42,019 nucleotides of DNA from an uncultured Lachnospiraceae bacterium (GCA_902780385.1 CACZFF010000023.1:1-42019); one strand, 5' to 3'; shown: positions 1-6,596, numbered from the stretch's first letter. Numbers and translations: made by a program. Notes: a model not told the origin generated them from the letters alone.

Positions 1-99
1 GGTCAAGACGGCCTGCGATGCGGTCATCATACGGCTGGGGTACAGAGGATGCACTTCGGGCAAAATCGTCTACGATGAGCAGTTTAAGACGTTTCTGGA
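1..99. repeat. Terminal direct repeat, left copy
   Basis: Bases 1-99 are identical to 41921-42019. An exact repeat confined to the two contig ends is what a circular or circularly permuted genome gives when an assembler leaves one overlap. It lies inside the endolysin gene, whose reading frame continues across the joined ends, so it is an assembly overlap rather than a biological terminal repeat. Confidence 0.95.
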
Positions 100-1312
100 T
101 GCCTGCAAAAAGTACGGCATCCCCTACAGCATCTATTTCTTCCCGACTTCTGTCAGCGATACGGAAGCTAAAGAAGAGGCAGATTTCATTATCAATGCCA
201 TCAAAGCGTTCGATATGAAGCTGTCTCTGCCTGTATTCCTGGATTCCGAGGTGGTCAAGCGCAATAAATCAGGACGGTCAGACAATCTGAGCAAGGCCCG
301 CAGAACACAGTATGCAAACAGAATCTTTAAAGAACTGAAAAAAGCCGGCATCCCCTACGGCATTTACGCAAGTACCTATTGGTATTCTGATTGTCTCCAC
401 GATGGCGACCTTGACGAAGATTGTGAGCGGTGGGTCGCTCAGTATGCTTCAAAGTGTACCTATAAGCGCACTTACATAATGTGGCAGTATACGCCCTCTG
501 CATCCATAGCAGGCGTCAAGGGTAACTGTGATGCGTCCCATCTGTACACACAGCTTCTGGAAAATCAGACGCTTTTACAGTCTCAGGACAGCCATGAGGA
601 CGTCGTCGAGAAAGCCGTCAAATGGATGGTAGACACAGCCAACGACAGCGCCCATGGTTACGATCAGAAATACCGCTGGGGCGAAAAGGGCGATTATGAT
701 TGCTCTTCTGCCGTCATCACGGCATGGCAGTATGCAGGTGTACCCGTCAAGACAGCAGGTGCTACGTATACAGGGAACATGCTCAGCGCCTTCCACAAGT
801 GCGGATTCACGGACGTTACGGATTATGTAGACCGCCAGACCGGCAAGGGCCTGATTCGTGGTGACGTCCTCTTGAACACTGTCCACCATACCGCCATGTA
901 TATCGGTGATGGTCAGGAAGTGGAAGCATCCATCAATGAACGTGGTAAGGTCACAGGCGGTCAGCCGGGCGACCAGACCGGGAAAGAGTTTTTGATCCGT
1001 TCGTATCGTAACTACCCGTGGACGCATATTCTCCGTTTTAAGGGCTCTTCTGCCACCGGCGGGGATTTCCGTGCACCATCCAAAACAGTGCGCTACACGG
1101 GCATCGTAGCCACCAAATCAGACCCGTTAAACGTCAGGAAGGGACCGGGAACAGAGTACGCACTCTGCCAGACGTTCGGGCCATTAGCAAAGGGAACACA
1201 GGTTGATGTGTGCGATACCGTGACTGCTGCGGACGGCTCCACGTGGCTGTATATCTGCTATCGTGGCGCTAAGTATGGTTTTGTGAGTGCTAAGTATATC
1301 AGGGAGGTATAA
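1..1312 (+). CDS. Endolysin, C-terminal portion (GH25 + NlpC/P60-like + SH3)
   Basis: This is the main part of a peptidoglycan hydrolase whose first codons are at 41865-42019; joined, it encodes 455 aa. Residues 1 to about 205 are a GH25 lysozyme: an early DIS motif (Asp7) and the FLDSE active-site strand with Asp100 and Glu102. Residues about 215-365 look like an NlpC/P60 or phage Amidase_5 cysteine hydrolase, with DCSS (Cys253) and a later HH pair (His314/315). Residues about 385-455 form an SH3_3-type wall-binding domain (LNVRKGPGT motif). It therefore should cut both glycan and peptide bonds. It follows the holin (41405) and precedes a second wall-binding protein (1313). Position 1 is the third base of a codon, so there is no start inside this portion. 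Confidence 0.93.
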   Translation, partial: VKTACDAVIIRLGYRGCTSGKIVYDEQFKTFLDACKKYGIPYSIYFFPTSVSDTEAKEEADFIINAIKAFDMKLSLPVFLDSEVVKRNKSGRSDNLSKARRTQYANRIFKELKKAGIPYGIYASTYWYSDCLHDGDLDEDCERWVAQYASKCTYKRTYIMWQYTPSASIAGVKGNCDASHLYTQLLENQTLLQSQDSHEDVVEKAVKWMVDTANDSAHGYDQKYRWGEKGDYDCSSAVITAWQYAGVPVKTAGATYTGNMLSAFHKCGFTDVTDYVDRQTGKGLIRGDVLLNTVHHTAMYIGDGQEVEASINERGKVTGGQPGDQTGKEFLIRSYRNYPWTHILRFKGSSATGGDFRAPSKTVRYTGIVATKSDPLNVRKGPGTEYALCQTFGPLAKGTQVDVCDTVTAADGSTWLYICYRGAKYGFVSAKYIREV

Positions 1313-2227
1313 ATGGCTTATCAGTGTATTAATTACCTTGAAAGAGTCGGCGACAATGCGGAAAAGGTATTCAAAGAGGCTGTTGCTCTCAGGTGCCGTC
1401 ATGTCAGTACGGCATCATGGGAGCAGATGCACCGGGACAAGACGATTAACTGCAACGGGTCTGGGGCCATAGCTTTACAGCTGTCCGGCTGTCTTGACAA
1501 AGGCGTGCGTATGGGACACGTATCTACAAAAGGCATCGATGAAAGCCAGATCACATCGATCGACAAGGCAATGTATAATCGGGACAAAATCCGACATTGC
1601 AGATTTGTATGGGTCGGCGGATGCAAATATAAAGACCTTCCATATTGGCTAAGGCAGCGAGGCGTGATCTATATCCAATGGTCTAACTGCTGCACTAATG
1701 CGGGAGATGGCTGGATTTGGTCGTGTAACGAGGAAGGGGGATATAACAAGCAGTCAGATGGATCATATAGATATGATCAGTATAAAGGCGGTGTCTTAAC
1801 ACATAGTGGCCATTATCCGAGAAACGGGATAATTTTTGTATGTATCGTTCCGGAAGAGAAATGGGACCAGCACTTTGCTGTGGAAGTTCTGCTTGAAAAA
1901 CACGGCAAAAAGGAAACCAGAATGGAGCACTTCGGGAACCATTATGAGAAGATACAGAAAATGGTAGACCGTATGTGCCGTGATCATGAGTATTTCTGCA
2001 GGTGGTGCGCAGACTATATCCTGGAACGCTACGGCACAATCAACGATTTCTATAAGCCAGGTCATTTCGACTACAGGGCCGAGGTGAAGGAAATGGTCAA
2101 TGAGATCTGCAAAGGGGCACATGAGTGCTGGGCCGGCAAGCACGGCGGAGAAAAACAGCGCAGAAAGGACTTCGGCGAAGATATGTACCAATTCGTCCAG
2201 CGTCAAGTCAACAGAACGACTAAATAA
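1313..2227 (+). CDS. Wall-binding lytic-type protein with three CW_7-like repeats
   Basis: A 304-aa protein starting directly after the endolysin stop, behind AGGGAGGTATAA. The C-terminal third holds three degenerate repeats of the CW_7 (Cpl-7-type) wall-binding pattern, E-x-(4)-GK/R-x-G then a ..R... FG/GHFDY ..V..MV/QVN helix, at about residues 189-221, 231-266 and 269-300. The N-terminal 180 residues hold a possible cysteine-hydrolase start (NCNGSGA, Cys47) and a later HSGHY with His164/His167, loosely NlpC/P60-like, but I cannot place the family firmly. Nine or more further cysteines are unusual. Position in the lysis cassette suggests a second lysin or a wall-remodelling accessory. The call of wall binding is firmer than the catalytic call. 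Confidence 0.7.
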   Translation: MAYQCINYLERVGDNAEKVFKEAVALRCRHVSTASWEQMHRDKTINCNGSGAIALQLSGCLDKGVRMGHVSTKGIDESQITSIDKAMYNRDKIRHCRFVWVGGCKYKDLPYWLRQRGVIYIQWSNCCTNAGDGWIWSCNEEGGYNKQSDGSYRYDQYKGGVLTHSGHYPRNGIIFVCIVPEEKWDQHFAVEVLLEKHGKKETRMEHFGNHYEKIQKMVDRMCRDHEYFCRWCADYILERYGTINDFYKPGHFDYRAEVKEMVNEICKGAHECWAGKHGGEKQRRKDFGEDMYQFVQRQVNRTTK

Positions 2228-2320
2228 CAACTTGGCATCAACTTAGTCAACGATTAGTCAACTAAATTCAACTTTCTTTGACTAAATTCAACTTTAGTCA
2301 ACTAAATTCAACTAATTAAG
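2228..2320. repeat. 20-bp iterons (AT-rich)
   Basis: The block ACTAAATTCAACT begins at 2261, 2281 and 2301, exactly 20 bp apart, preceded by a related unit at 2241. TTAGTCAAC also recurs at 2243, 2254 and 2294. A two-helical-turn period puts the units on one face of DNA, as expected of binding sites for a small protein. It is non-coding, between the lysis genes and a ribbon-helix-helix gene read from the other strand. Possible roles are a partition site, a replication iteron set or an operator; none is shown. Confidence 0.75.
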
Positions 2321-2355
2321 TGAGAGACACACATTCCATGGAATAAGTGTTTCAC
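2320..2355. other. 36-bp imperfect palindrome around ATTCCATGGAAT
   Basis: A perfect 12-bp palindrome, ATTCCATGGAAT, at 2333-2344, is extended by ACAC/GTGT and GTGA/TCAC arms with small bulges. It lies between the iterons and a terminator, and could be a dimer binding site, a cruciform or part of an origin. Confidence 0.55.
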
Positions 2356-2361
2356 AATAAA

Positions 2362-2395
2362 GCCCCGGGAACTGCTATCCCGGGGCGATTTTTTT
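2362..2395 (+). terminator. Rho-independent terminator of the late/lysis operon
   Basis: A 9-bp perfect stem, GCCCCGGGA/TCCCGGGGC, with a 7-base loop, followed by GA and seven T. It ends rightward transcription just before the convergent minus-strand gene. Confidence 0.9.
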
Positions 2396-2834
2396 ATTTC
2401 ATCATATCTTTTCTGATCAGGTTCTCAATGTATTCGCTGATTCCAATTCCTTTGGATGACGCTGTCCTTTTGGCTGTCTCCCAGATTCCAATGTTGACCG
2501 AGATGGTAGCGGTCATCTTACCCTCATCCTCTTCAATGACTCCGAAGATCTCTTCATACTCATCAGCTTCCAGATGGTCCTCTGCCCACTGTCTTGCTGA
2601 TTCATAGGTCAGGGGGATGATCTTCTCAGATCCGCACCAGTTGTTCTCCCCGCAGGACTCTGCGTATCTGGATGCCGGTCCGCCGGATCCGTACAGGAAG
2701 AACTCACCGGTCTTCTTCTGGTACAGGTGCTCTTCAAAGAAAGAGAAATCCCGGTAGCTGCCGGGGGCGTAATAGTCGCCCCGGAGCTTTGCCTTTTCTG
2801 TGTCGTAAACCTTGCCTTTAATGATCTTTTTCAT
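2394..2834 (-). CDS. Ribbon-helix-helix domain protein
   Basis: A 146-aa protein. The last 40 residues (TATISVNIGIWETAKRTASSKG ... EYIENLIRKDM region) fit a ribbon-helix-helix DNA-binding fold: one strand and two helices. The first 100 residues match a conserved domain I recall from mobile elements of gut Clostridia (MKKI-x-GK-x-YDT, YRDFSFFEE-LY-KKTGEFFL, YAESCG-N-CG, LTYE-A-WAE). Its function is not known to me. The start was chosen for GAGGAGG six bases upstream; the ATG overlaps the TGA of the upstream gene (2836), so the pair is one operon. RHH proteins typically bind tandem repeats, and the iterons at 2241-2320 lie just beyond its 3' end, which makes a partition or antitoxin-like role a fair guess. 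Confidence 0.75.
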   Translation of the reverse strand: MKKIIKGKVYDTEKAKLRGDYYAPGSYRDFSFFEEHLYQKKTGEFFLYGSGGPASRYAESCGENNWCGSEKIIPLTYESARQWAEDHLEADEYEEIFGVIEEDEGKMTATISVNIGIWETAKRTASSKGIGISEYIENLIRKDMMK

Positions 2835-2835
2835 T

Positions 2836-3447
2836 TCATGCCTCCTCATAAAGTGTATCTGTGATTGTGTCATTGACTTCCTTGCCGGAAACTCTCTGAT
2901 CATATACAAACTGCTGGAACATCATATCCTTGTCCAGAGCAGGCCTAACGTGCGTGCCGGCTGTGCAGATAAACTCTGTGCAGTCTTCATCGGCGTAGTA
3001 GTTAAGGTGCGGGACCGGGATGTCAGAGCGCCTTGCGTAGCACTTGATTGTGGGAACCTGTGCGAATACGGCGGTGCTGGGTTCGTATACTGTAAAGGTG
3101 TCGCCGTTATCAGCTGCGTAATGAGCAACAGGCTGCAGCTCCTGAGCATTTTCCTCTTCCTTCTGGAGCTTGTCCAGGATCTCTTCAACGGCTTCCTTCA
3201 GAGTGGTATTGTCGCTGTGGACGCGATCCGTGTTAAGGTCGATATATGTCTTAGCAGCTTTCATCCTGCGGGCTTCGCAGTTGCTGATGGAGTCGCCGTT
3301 AAACTCTGCGCTGCTGATGTTGCCGGTATTGTAGTAGGTACAGGTGAGACCGATCTGGCCGGCATTGATATAAAGCCTGTCGTAACTGCCCTTCTGCCAT
3401 CTCTTAAATCCCATCTCTTCAAGTTTCCTGATCATTTCGCTTGTCAT
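2836..3447 (-). CDS. Hypothetical protein, partner of the RHH gene
   Basis: A 203-aa soluble protein of unknown function, first gene of a two-gene minus-strand operon with a clear AGGAGG eight bases before ATG. Residues 1-70 are basic with several aromatics (MGFKRW, YDRLYINAGQIGLTCTYYNTGNISSAEFNGD), and a lysine/glutamate helix follows (KEAVEEILDKLQKEEEN). No motif is recognised. It is transcribed from the promoter at 3495-3523, apart from the repressor-integrase transcript, so both products may be made in the lysogen. Confidence 0.7.
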   Translation of the reverse strand: MTSEMIRKLEEMGFKRWQKGSYDRLYINAGQIGLTCTYYNTGNISSAEFNGDSISNCEARRMKAAKTYIDLNTDRVHSDNTTLKEAVEEILDKLQKEEENAQELQPVAHYAADNGDTFTVYEPSTAVFAQVPTIKCYARRSDIPVPHLNYYADEDCTEFICTAGTHVRPALDKDMMFQQFVYDQRVSGKEVNDTITDTLYEEA

Positions 3448-3494
3448 TTTTATTTCCTCCTGTGCTGTTGGTTTGTATTTGTTTTGTTGAGTTT

Positions 3495-3523
3495 ATTGTA
3501 ACTCTATTCTTAAATAAAGTCAA
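3495..3523 (-). promoter_or_regulatory. Sigma-A type promoter of the RHH operon
   Basis: On the minus strand, TTGACT, a 17-base spacer and TACAAT, in AT-rich DNA, about 50 bases upstream of the 3447 start. GAGTTTATT occurs at 3489 and again at 3533, flanking the promoter, and may be an operator pair. Confidence 0.75.
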
Positions 3524-3658
3524 TAGGAAATCGAGTTTATTTAAAGTAAATCAAAAAAACATGAAGTGTATCGAGAAATGAAGGCGAAAGAACATGAAAA
3601 AGTACACGGGATTGGAGAAACCGCATATTATATAGAAGAAACAGGCATCATAAGAATA

Positions 3659-3682
3659 TTCAAGTCCCCCCCTCGCTACGCA
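3659..3682 (+). other. Candidate attP core resembling a tRNA 3' end
   Basis: The sequence reads as a tRNA T-loop (TTCAAGT), five C (T-stem 3' side), CCTCGCT (acceptor 3' side) and A, with no matching 5' half in the window. It is followed at once by a terminator hairpin, which would restore termination of a host tRNA gene after integration. It sits between the putative arm sites. This is inference: no attB is available. Confidence 0.4.
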
Positions 3683-3685
3683 AAG

Positions 3686-3730
3686 AAAAATGGCTTAAAT
3701 CCGAGAAATGACGGATTTAAGCCATTTTTT
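3686..3730 (+). terminator. Strong bidirectional-looking terminator hairpin
   Basis: Perfect 18-bp arms (3686-3703 and 3712-3729, core TGGCTTAAATCCG) around an 8-base loop. A-rich on the left and T-rich on the right, it can terminate in both directions. It lies downstream of int on the minus strand and directly after the tRNA-like stretch on the plus strand. Confidence 0.85.
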
Positions 3731-3848
3731 CATGCTCTCAACCTGCCGGTATGAGAAGTTAAACAGTCAGATTTGATGCAAAAAAGCCAGAAATGAAAGA
3801 AAAAAAGTACACGGAAAAGCACAGGATAAGTACACGCCGTGCACACGG

Positions 3849-4859
3849 TCACAGGAGAGCGCCAAAATGGTCGTTGGCCAGCTGCACCATATTCTTATCC
3901 TGGTCAGCCAAAGTATGCCTGTAGACATTTTTCATGACGTAATCGGACATCCACCCGCCGCGCTGCATGATGTAGCTGTCCGGGACCAGGATGGCATGGA
4001 GGGACGAGACCATATAGTGCCGGTAGTCGTGGAAACGGAAGGCCGGGAACCCATGGGCCTGCAGGAAGCGCCGGTGCATGTCGGTCAGTGAGTGCGGGGA
4101 GACATTCGTGACGTATCCCCTCTCTCGGATCAGCGTGACCACGGCCTCCGGCAGCTGGACGTACCTGTCGGACCCGAATGTCTTCGGCCTCTGTTTGATG
4201 ATCCACTTCCGGTCCGGCCCCATTACCATGTCCTTATTGACATGGACGGTGTTGCCGTCAAAGTCATCCAGAGTGAGCGCACAGATCTCACCGCGGCGCA
4301 GGCCCCCGATCGCGGCCAGAAGGACCGGCGCCTCCAGCTCCGTTCCTTTGATGGCTGCGAAGATCTGTTTGACCACATCGTCATCCGGGACCGTGATTTC
4401 TGTCCTGGTCTTGGCCGGCAGTACCACAGGAGGCAGGTACGCCTTCTTATATTTCATCACCGCAGAAATAAGCCCGTAGTAATTGCGGACCGTCTTAGCG
4501 GACAGGCCGGCAGCGGTCAGGTCCAGGATCAGCTTCTCGACCTTCTTGTCATCTACGGCATCCAGACGGGTGTCGCAGAACTTCGGGAAGTCATTAGAGA
4601 GCCGTCTCTGGATATTCCGGTACCCGCGGATAGTAGCCGGGGACAGCAGAGCCTCTTTGCTCTGGATGAACGCTTCGATGGCGGAGCCGATCGTGTCCCC
4701 TGTCGGGCTCTTGTGCAGGGCCTGGTATTCCAGAGCCTTCATTTTGACGTCCTTCTTTGAAGCGCCGGTGATAGACTTCCGGATCTGCTTGCCGTTGACG
4801 GTGCCCAGGTTCAGCACCATACGATAGCTTCCTGATTTCAGTTTTTCAATTTTGGGCAT
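3849..4859 (-). CDS. int: Tyrosine-type integrase
   Basis: A 336-aa site-specific recombinase for integration and excision. Residues 1-50 form a small arm-binding domain, 55-145 the SAM-like core-binding domain, and 155-336 the catalytic domain. Catalytic residues visible: Arg188 (GGLRRGE), Lys226 (RPKTFGS), His277 and Arg280 (FHDYRH), Trp303 in the His/Trp position (GGW) and nucleophile Tyr313 (NVYRHT). The length is typical. The start has AAAGGTGG nine bases upstream. It lies downstream of the repressor and ImmA genes on the same strand, separated by a leader with alternative hairpins (4860-4950), and its 3' end abuts the candidate attP. Confidence 0.97.
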   Translation of the reverse strand: MPKIEKLKSGSYRMVLNLGTVNGKQIRKSITGASKKDVKMKALEYQALHKSPTGDTIGSAIEAFIQSKEALLSPATIRGYRNIQRRLSNDFPKFCDTRLDAVDDKKVEKLILDLTAAGLSAKTVRNYYGLISAVMKYKKAYLPPVVLPAKTRTEITVPDDDVVKQIFAAIKGTELEAPVLLAAIGGLRRGEICALTLDDFDGNTVHVNKDMVMGPDRKWIIKQRPKTFGSDRYVQLPEAVVTLIRERGYVTNVSPHSLTDMHRRFLQAHGFPAFRFHDYRHYMVSSLHAILVPDSYIMQRGGWMSDYVMKNVYRHTLADQDKNMVQLANDHFGALL

Positions 4860-4867
4860 AATAAAAA

Positions 4868-4907
4868 ACCACCTTTCTAAAATTTGAGTTACTTTAAAAA
4901 AGGTGGT
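4868..4907 (-). promoter_or_regulatory. Integrase ribosome-site sequestering pair
   Basis: In the int mRNA the ribosome site AAAGGTGGT (4868-4876 on plus) is the perfect complement of ACCACCTTT (4899-4907), a 9-bp stem with a 22-base loop. That ACCACC segment is also the 3' arm of the terminator hairpin at 4896-4946, so the two structures exclude each other. Both would keep integrase synthesis low. Confidence 0.5.
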
Positions 4908-4912
4908 ATACT
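4884..4912 (+). promoter_or_regulatory. Rightward promoter inside the int leader
   Basis: TTGAGT, a 17-base spacer and TATACT on the plus strand. It points away from int and towards a terminator only about 70 bases on, so it would make a short RNA antisense to the int 5' leader. Confidence 0.55.
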
Positions 4913-4946
4913 AAACCATGTCGAATGGTTTGCGTAGCATACCACC
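4896..4946 (-). terminator. Terminator/attenuator between immA and int
   Basis: On the minus strand: outer stem GGTGGTAT/ATACCACC (8 bp), inner stem AAACCAT/ATGGTTT (7 bp), 5-base loop, then six T (A-run 4896-4901 on plus). It should stop most transcripts from the repressor operon before they reach int. Confidence 0.7.
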
Positions 4947-4990
4947 TATAAGATCCGTGAGGGATGGCGGTCCCTTGCGGGTCTTTTTTT
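4919..4990 (+). ncRNA. Putative short RNA antisense to the int leader
   Basis: Predicted from the promoter at 4884-4912 and the terminator ending at 4990; about 70 nt, with no open frame of note. Its 5' part is complementary to the hairpin in the int leader. The existence of the transcript is inference. Confidence 0.4.
4950..4990 (+). terminator. Rho-independent terminator (15-bp stem)
   Basis: Arms 4950-4964 and 4971-4985 pair over 15 positions with a few G-T pairs and a 6-base loop, followed by seven T. Only the plus strand has the T-run, so it ends the short rightward RNA. Confidence 0.8.
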
Positions 4991-4992
4991 AT

Positions 4993-5006
4993 TTGCGCCG
5001 GCGCAA
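4993..5006. promoter_or_regulatory. Palindrome TTGCGCCGGCGCAA, copy 1
   Basis: A perfect 14-bp palindrome that recurs at 12967 and 17895. This copy lies between the immA stop and the int leader terminators. Likely a protein binding site. Confidence 0.7.
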
Positions 5007-5008
5007 TT

Positions 5009-5485
5009 TTAGGCCGGTGAAATCGATTCGAAAACTCCGAAGCAGGGTTCGAAGTATATGACGAAGTTGTCTACCTGGTACATGATTCCGTATTTGCCGC
5101 GATAGTAATTTACGGCCTCCTCCAGGAGCTCCTCGGTGACGTCCAGGAACTCGGCTGCTTCATAGCGGTTCCTGCATCCGTGACGGTGCGCAGCAATCAG
5201 ACCCTGCAGGCCGATCATTCTATTATATGCCCAGACGCGGGCCTGTAGCTCCTGCTTTCGGTTACCAGTATCATTCATATCTAATATGATCCCGGAGGAC
5301 GTATAGTGATGCCCCAGCTCTTCGGCCAGGACAGCTGACCGGTCTGCAGATGTCTGCAGATCAGCAGATAAAGCAATGTTGCCGTCACAGTACAGTCCTT
5401 TGATCCGTTCTGATTCAAATCTTATGGTGTCGATCGGGATGCCTTCCTGATCGGCCTCCTCTTCAAGTTTTTCCAGATTAGTCAT
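5009..5485 (-). CDS. immA: ImmA/IrrE-family metalloprotease (anti-repressor)
   Basis: A 158-aa protein of the ImmA/IrrE (peptidase M78-like) family. In ICEBs1-type systems the family cleaves or inactivates a partner CI-like repressor after DNA damage. The zinc motif is LAEELGHHY at about residues 53-61: the usual HExxH appears as EELGH, with Glu55 in place of the first His, a variant I recall from other Clostridial phage proteins. A downstream ELQARVWAYNRM helix supplies the family's third-ligand region. The ATG overlaps the repressor stop by four bases (ATGA), so the pair is translationally coupled, the classic ImmR-ImmA order. Confidence 0.85.
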   Translation of the reverse strand: MTNLEKLEEEADQEGIPIDTIRFESERIKGLYCDGNIALSADLQTSADRSAVLAEELGHHYTSSGIILDMNDTGNRKQELQARVWAYNRMIGLQGLIAAHRHGCRNRYEAAEFLDVTEELLEEAVNYYRGKYGIMYQVDNFVIYFEPCFGVFESISPA

Positions 5486-5799
5486 TCTTCCCTTCGTGAC
5501 CTCACAAACTCTGCGTATTTTCTTATTTCTTCTAATTCTTCCGGAGTGTAATCCTTACCATCAAAGTGGGCTGCCAGCGTTTTAGGAGATTCGTCGACAA
5601 GATCTTCGGATAATAATTCATCAGCCGTCACTCCCAAAGCATGAGCGATTTTGATTATCAAATTAATATCCATTCTGTTGCTATCTCTCTGAATTAAAGA
5701 ATAGATTGTAGACGCTCTTACACCAATCTTCTGAGCAAGTTCGTTGGCGTTAGTATTCCTGCTTTTCATGAGATATTCAAGTCTTTTACCGATTCCCAT
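5482..5799 (-). CDS. CI-like repressor, XRE family
   Basis: A 105-aa protein with an N-terminal XRE/HTH domain at residues 5-62 (ELAQKIGVRASTIYSLIQRDS is the HTH) and a short charged tail (YTPEELEEIRKYAEFVRSRREE). It lacks a LexA-like autocleavage domain, which fits regulation by the ImmA protease encoded next. It has a good GGAGGG ribosome site. It should bind the TACGCA-type operators in the divergent region 5800-5963, repress the early promoter and hold lysogeny. Confidence 0.92.
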   Translation of the reverse strand: MGIGKRLEYLMKSRNTNANELAQKIGVRASTIYSLIQRDSNRMDINLIIKIAHALGVTADELLSEDLVDESPKTLAAHFDGKDYTPEELEEIRKYAEFVRSRREE

Positions 5800-5824
5800 A
5801 ACGTGCCCTCCTTTATTTAATTCA

Positions 5825-5853
5825 AATTTAGCACCTGTGCGTAATTAAGTAAA
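5825..5853 (-). promoter_or_regulatory. Leftward (repressor) promoter
   Basis: Minus strand: TTTACT, 17-base spacer, TAAATT. A TGCGTA half-operator (5838-5843) lies in the spacer, which suggests autoregulation. The hexamers are weaker than those of the rightward promoter. Confidence 0.5.
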
Positions 5854-5939
5854 TAGGAATTTACGCAACTGAATAAAAAAATATTGACAAGATACGCATA
5901 AGCGTATATCATAAGGCTTAAATGATACGCAGGTGCGTA
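5838..5939. promoter_or_regulatory. Operator cluster TACGCA-N2-TGCGTA
   Basis: The perfect site is TACGCAGGTGCGTA (5926-5939). A near-perfect site TACGCATAAGCGTA (5893-5906) lies in the spacer of the rightward promoter. Half sites occur at 5862-5867 (TACGCA) and 5838-5843 (TGCGTA). The arrangement is that of a CI/Cro-type genetic switch. Confidence 0.8.
5884..5912 (+). promoter_or_regulatory. Rightward early promoter
   Basis: TTGACA, 17-base spacer, TATCAT. The spacer is occupied by an operator, so repressor binding would block RNA polymerase. It drives the early operon starting at 5964. Confidence 0.85.
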
Positions 5940-5963
5940 AATATCAAAAGAAAGGAGTTATAG

Positions 5964-6182
5964 ATGGGATATCGGAACTTAAAAGCAGAGATGGCAAGAA
6001 AAGATATCACTATTAAAGACCTTATGGCCGTGACGGGAAAATCCAGACCCGGTATTTCGAACAACTTGAACGGCAGAGGCAGATTTACGGTGGAAGAGAG
6101 TCTTGCTATCAGAAGAGCATATTTCCCGGAGATGAGTATCGACTACTTATTTGAGAGCGATGAGGATCGGGAAGAAAACTAA
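5964..6182 (+). CDS. Cro-like HTH regulator
   Basis: A 72-aa single-domain XRE-like protein (IKDLMAVTGKSRPGISNNLNGRGRFTVEES is the HTH, about residues 17-47), first gene of the rightward operon behind AAAGGAG. Position opposite the repressor, with shared operators between, is that of Cro. It could also act as an excision or early-gene regulator. Confidence 0.82.
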   Translation: MGYRNLKAEMARKDITIKDLMAVTGKSRPGISNNLNGRGRFTVEESLAIRRAYFPEMSIDYLFESDEDREEN

Positions 6183-6193
6183 GGAGGGAAGTC

Positions 6194-6343
6194 ATGGTGG
6201 CAGCAGTATTCATTGGAACATTTTCCGCTACATACTTTTGGCTCCGGAAGGCTGCCGGGGCAGCGGTGCTCAATGCAGTCATGGGATCTTCCCTGATGGC
6301 ACTGGCATTCATCACGGCCGGCCGGGTCTGGGGCCTGATCTGA
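6194..6343 (+). CDS. Small membrane protein
   Basis: A 49-aa frame with ATG behind AAGGAGGG. It reads as two hydrophobic segments split by a basic WLRKAAG turn (MVAAVFIGTFSATYF and AVLNAVMGSSLMALAFITAG). Tight spacing (12 bases after the previous stop, 12 before the next start) fits an operon member. Function unknown. Confidence 0.65.
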   Translation: MVAAVFIGTFSATYFWLRKAAGAAVLNAVMGSSLMALAFITAGRVWGLI

Positions 6344-6355
6344 AAGGAGGGCACT

Positions 6356-6589
6356 ATGCGCAAAGCCATTCGACAGCTGGATTTCAAGGAGATGATCCGG
6401 AGGAAAGCGCACGACCTTGGGATGTCCCTGGAGCAGGTCAGGGAAAAGACAGGGATGTCGGAATCCACATTTTACAGGCGGGTGAAGCATCCGTCGGATC
6501 TGACGCTGAGAGAGGTCTACATTCTGGACCTGTACCTGCATTTTGATGACAAAGAAAAATTGGAACTCGCGAACCTGAAATACAGATAG
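6356..6589 (+). CDS. HTH DNA-binding protein
   Basis: A 77-aa protein with an XRE-like helix-turn-helix (MSLEQVREKTGMSESTFYRRVKHPSDLTLREVYIL, residues 23-57). Strong AAAGGAGGG site. It resembles Firmicutes phage early regulators. Its target is unknown; excisionase or auxiliary repressor are possible. Confidence 0.78.
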   Translation: MRKAIRQLDFKEMIRRKAHDLGMSLEQVREKTGMSESTFYRRVKHPSDLTLREVYILDLYLHFDDKEKLELANLKYR

Positions 6590-6596
6590 GAACCAT

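Larger units (their letters stand above)
3524..3848. other. Non-coding region carrying the putative attP
   Basis: No convincing gene. It holds three direct copies of AAGTACACG (3600, 3805, 3828), a tRNA 3'-end-like stretch (3659-3682) and a strong hairpin (3686-3730). It abuts the 3' end of the integrase gene, the position of attP in lambda-like phages. A 62-codon frame at 3566-3754 runs through the hairpin and lacks a ribosome site. Confidence 0.6.

Noticed and set aside
575-1027. Long minus-strand frame opposite the endolysin, and similar long opposite frames in late genes
   Set aside because: These lie entirely antisense to strongly supported genes and lack ribosome sites.
3566-3754. 62-codon open frame on the plus strand
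   Set aside because: It runs through an 18-bp terminator hairpin and the candidate attP, has no ribosome site and no recognisable product.
4896-4990. T-box-like GGTGGTA in the int leader
   Set aside because: No stem I, specifier loop or AG bulge upstream, and the regulated gene is an integrase.
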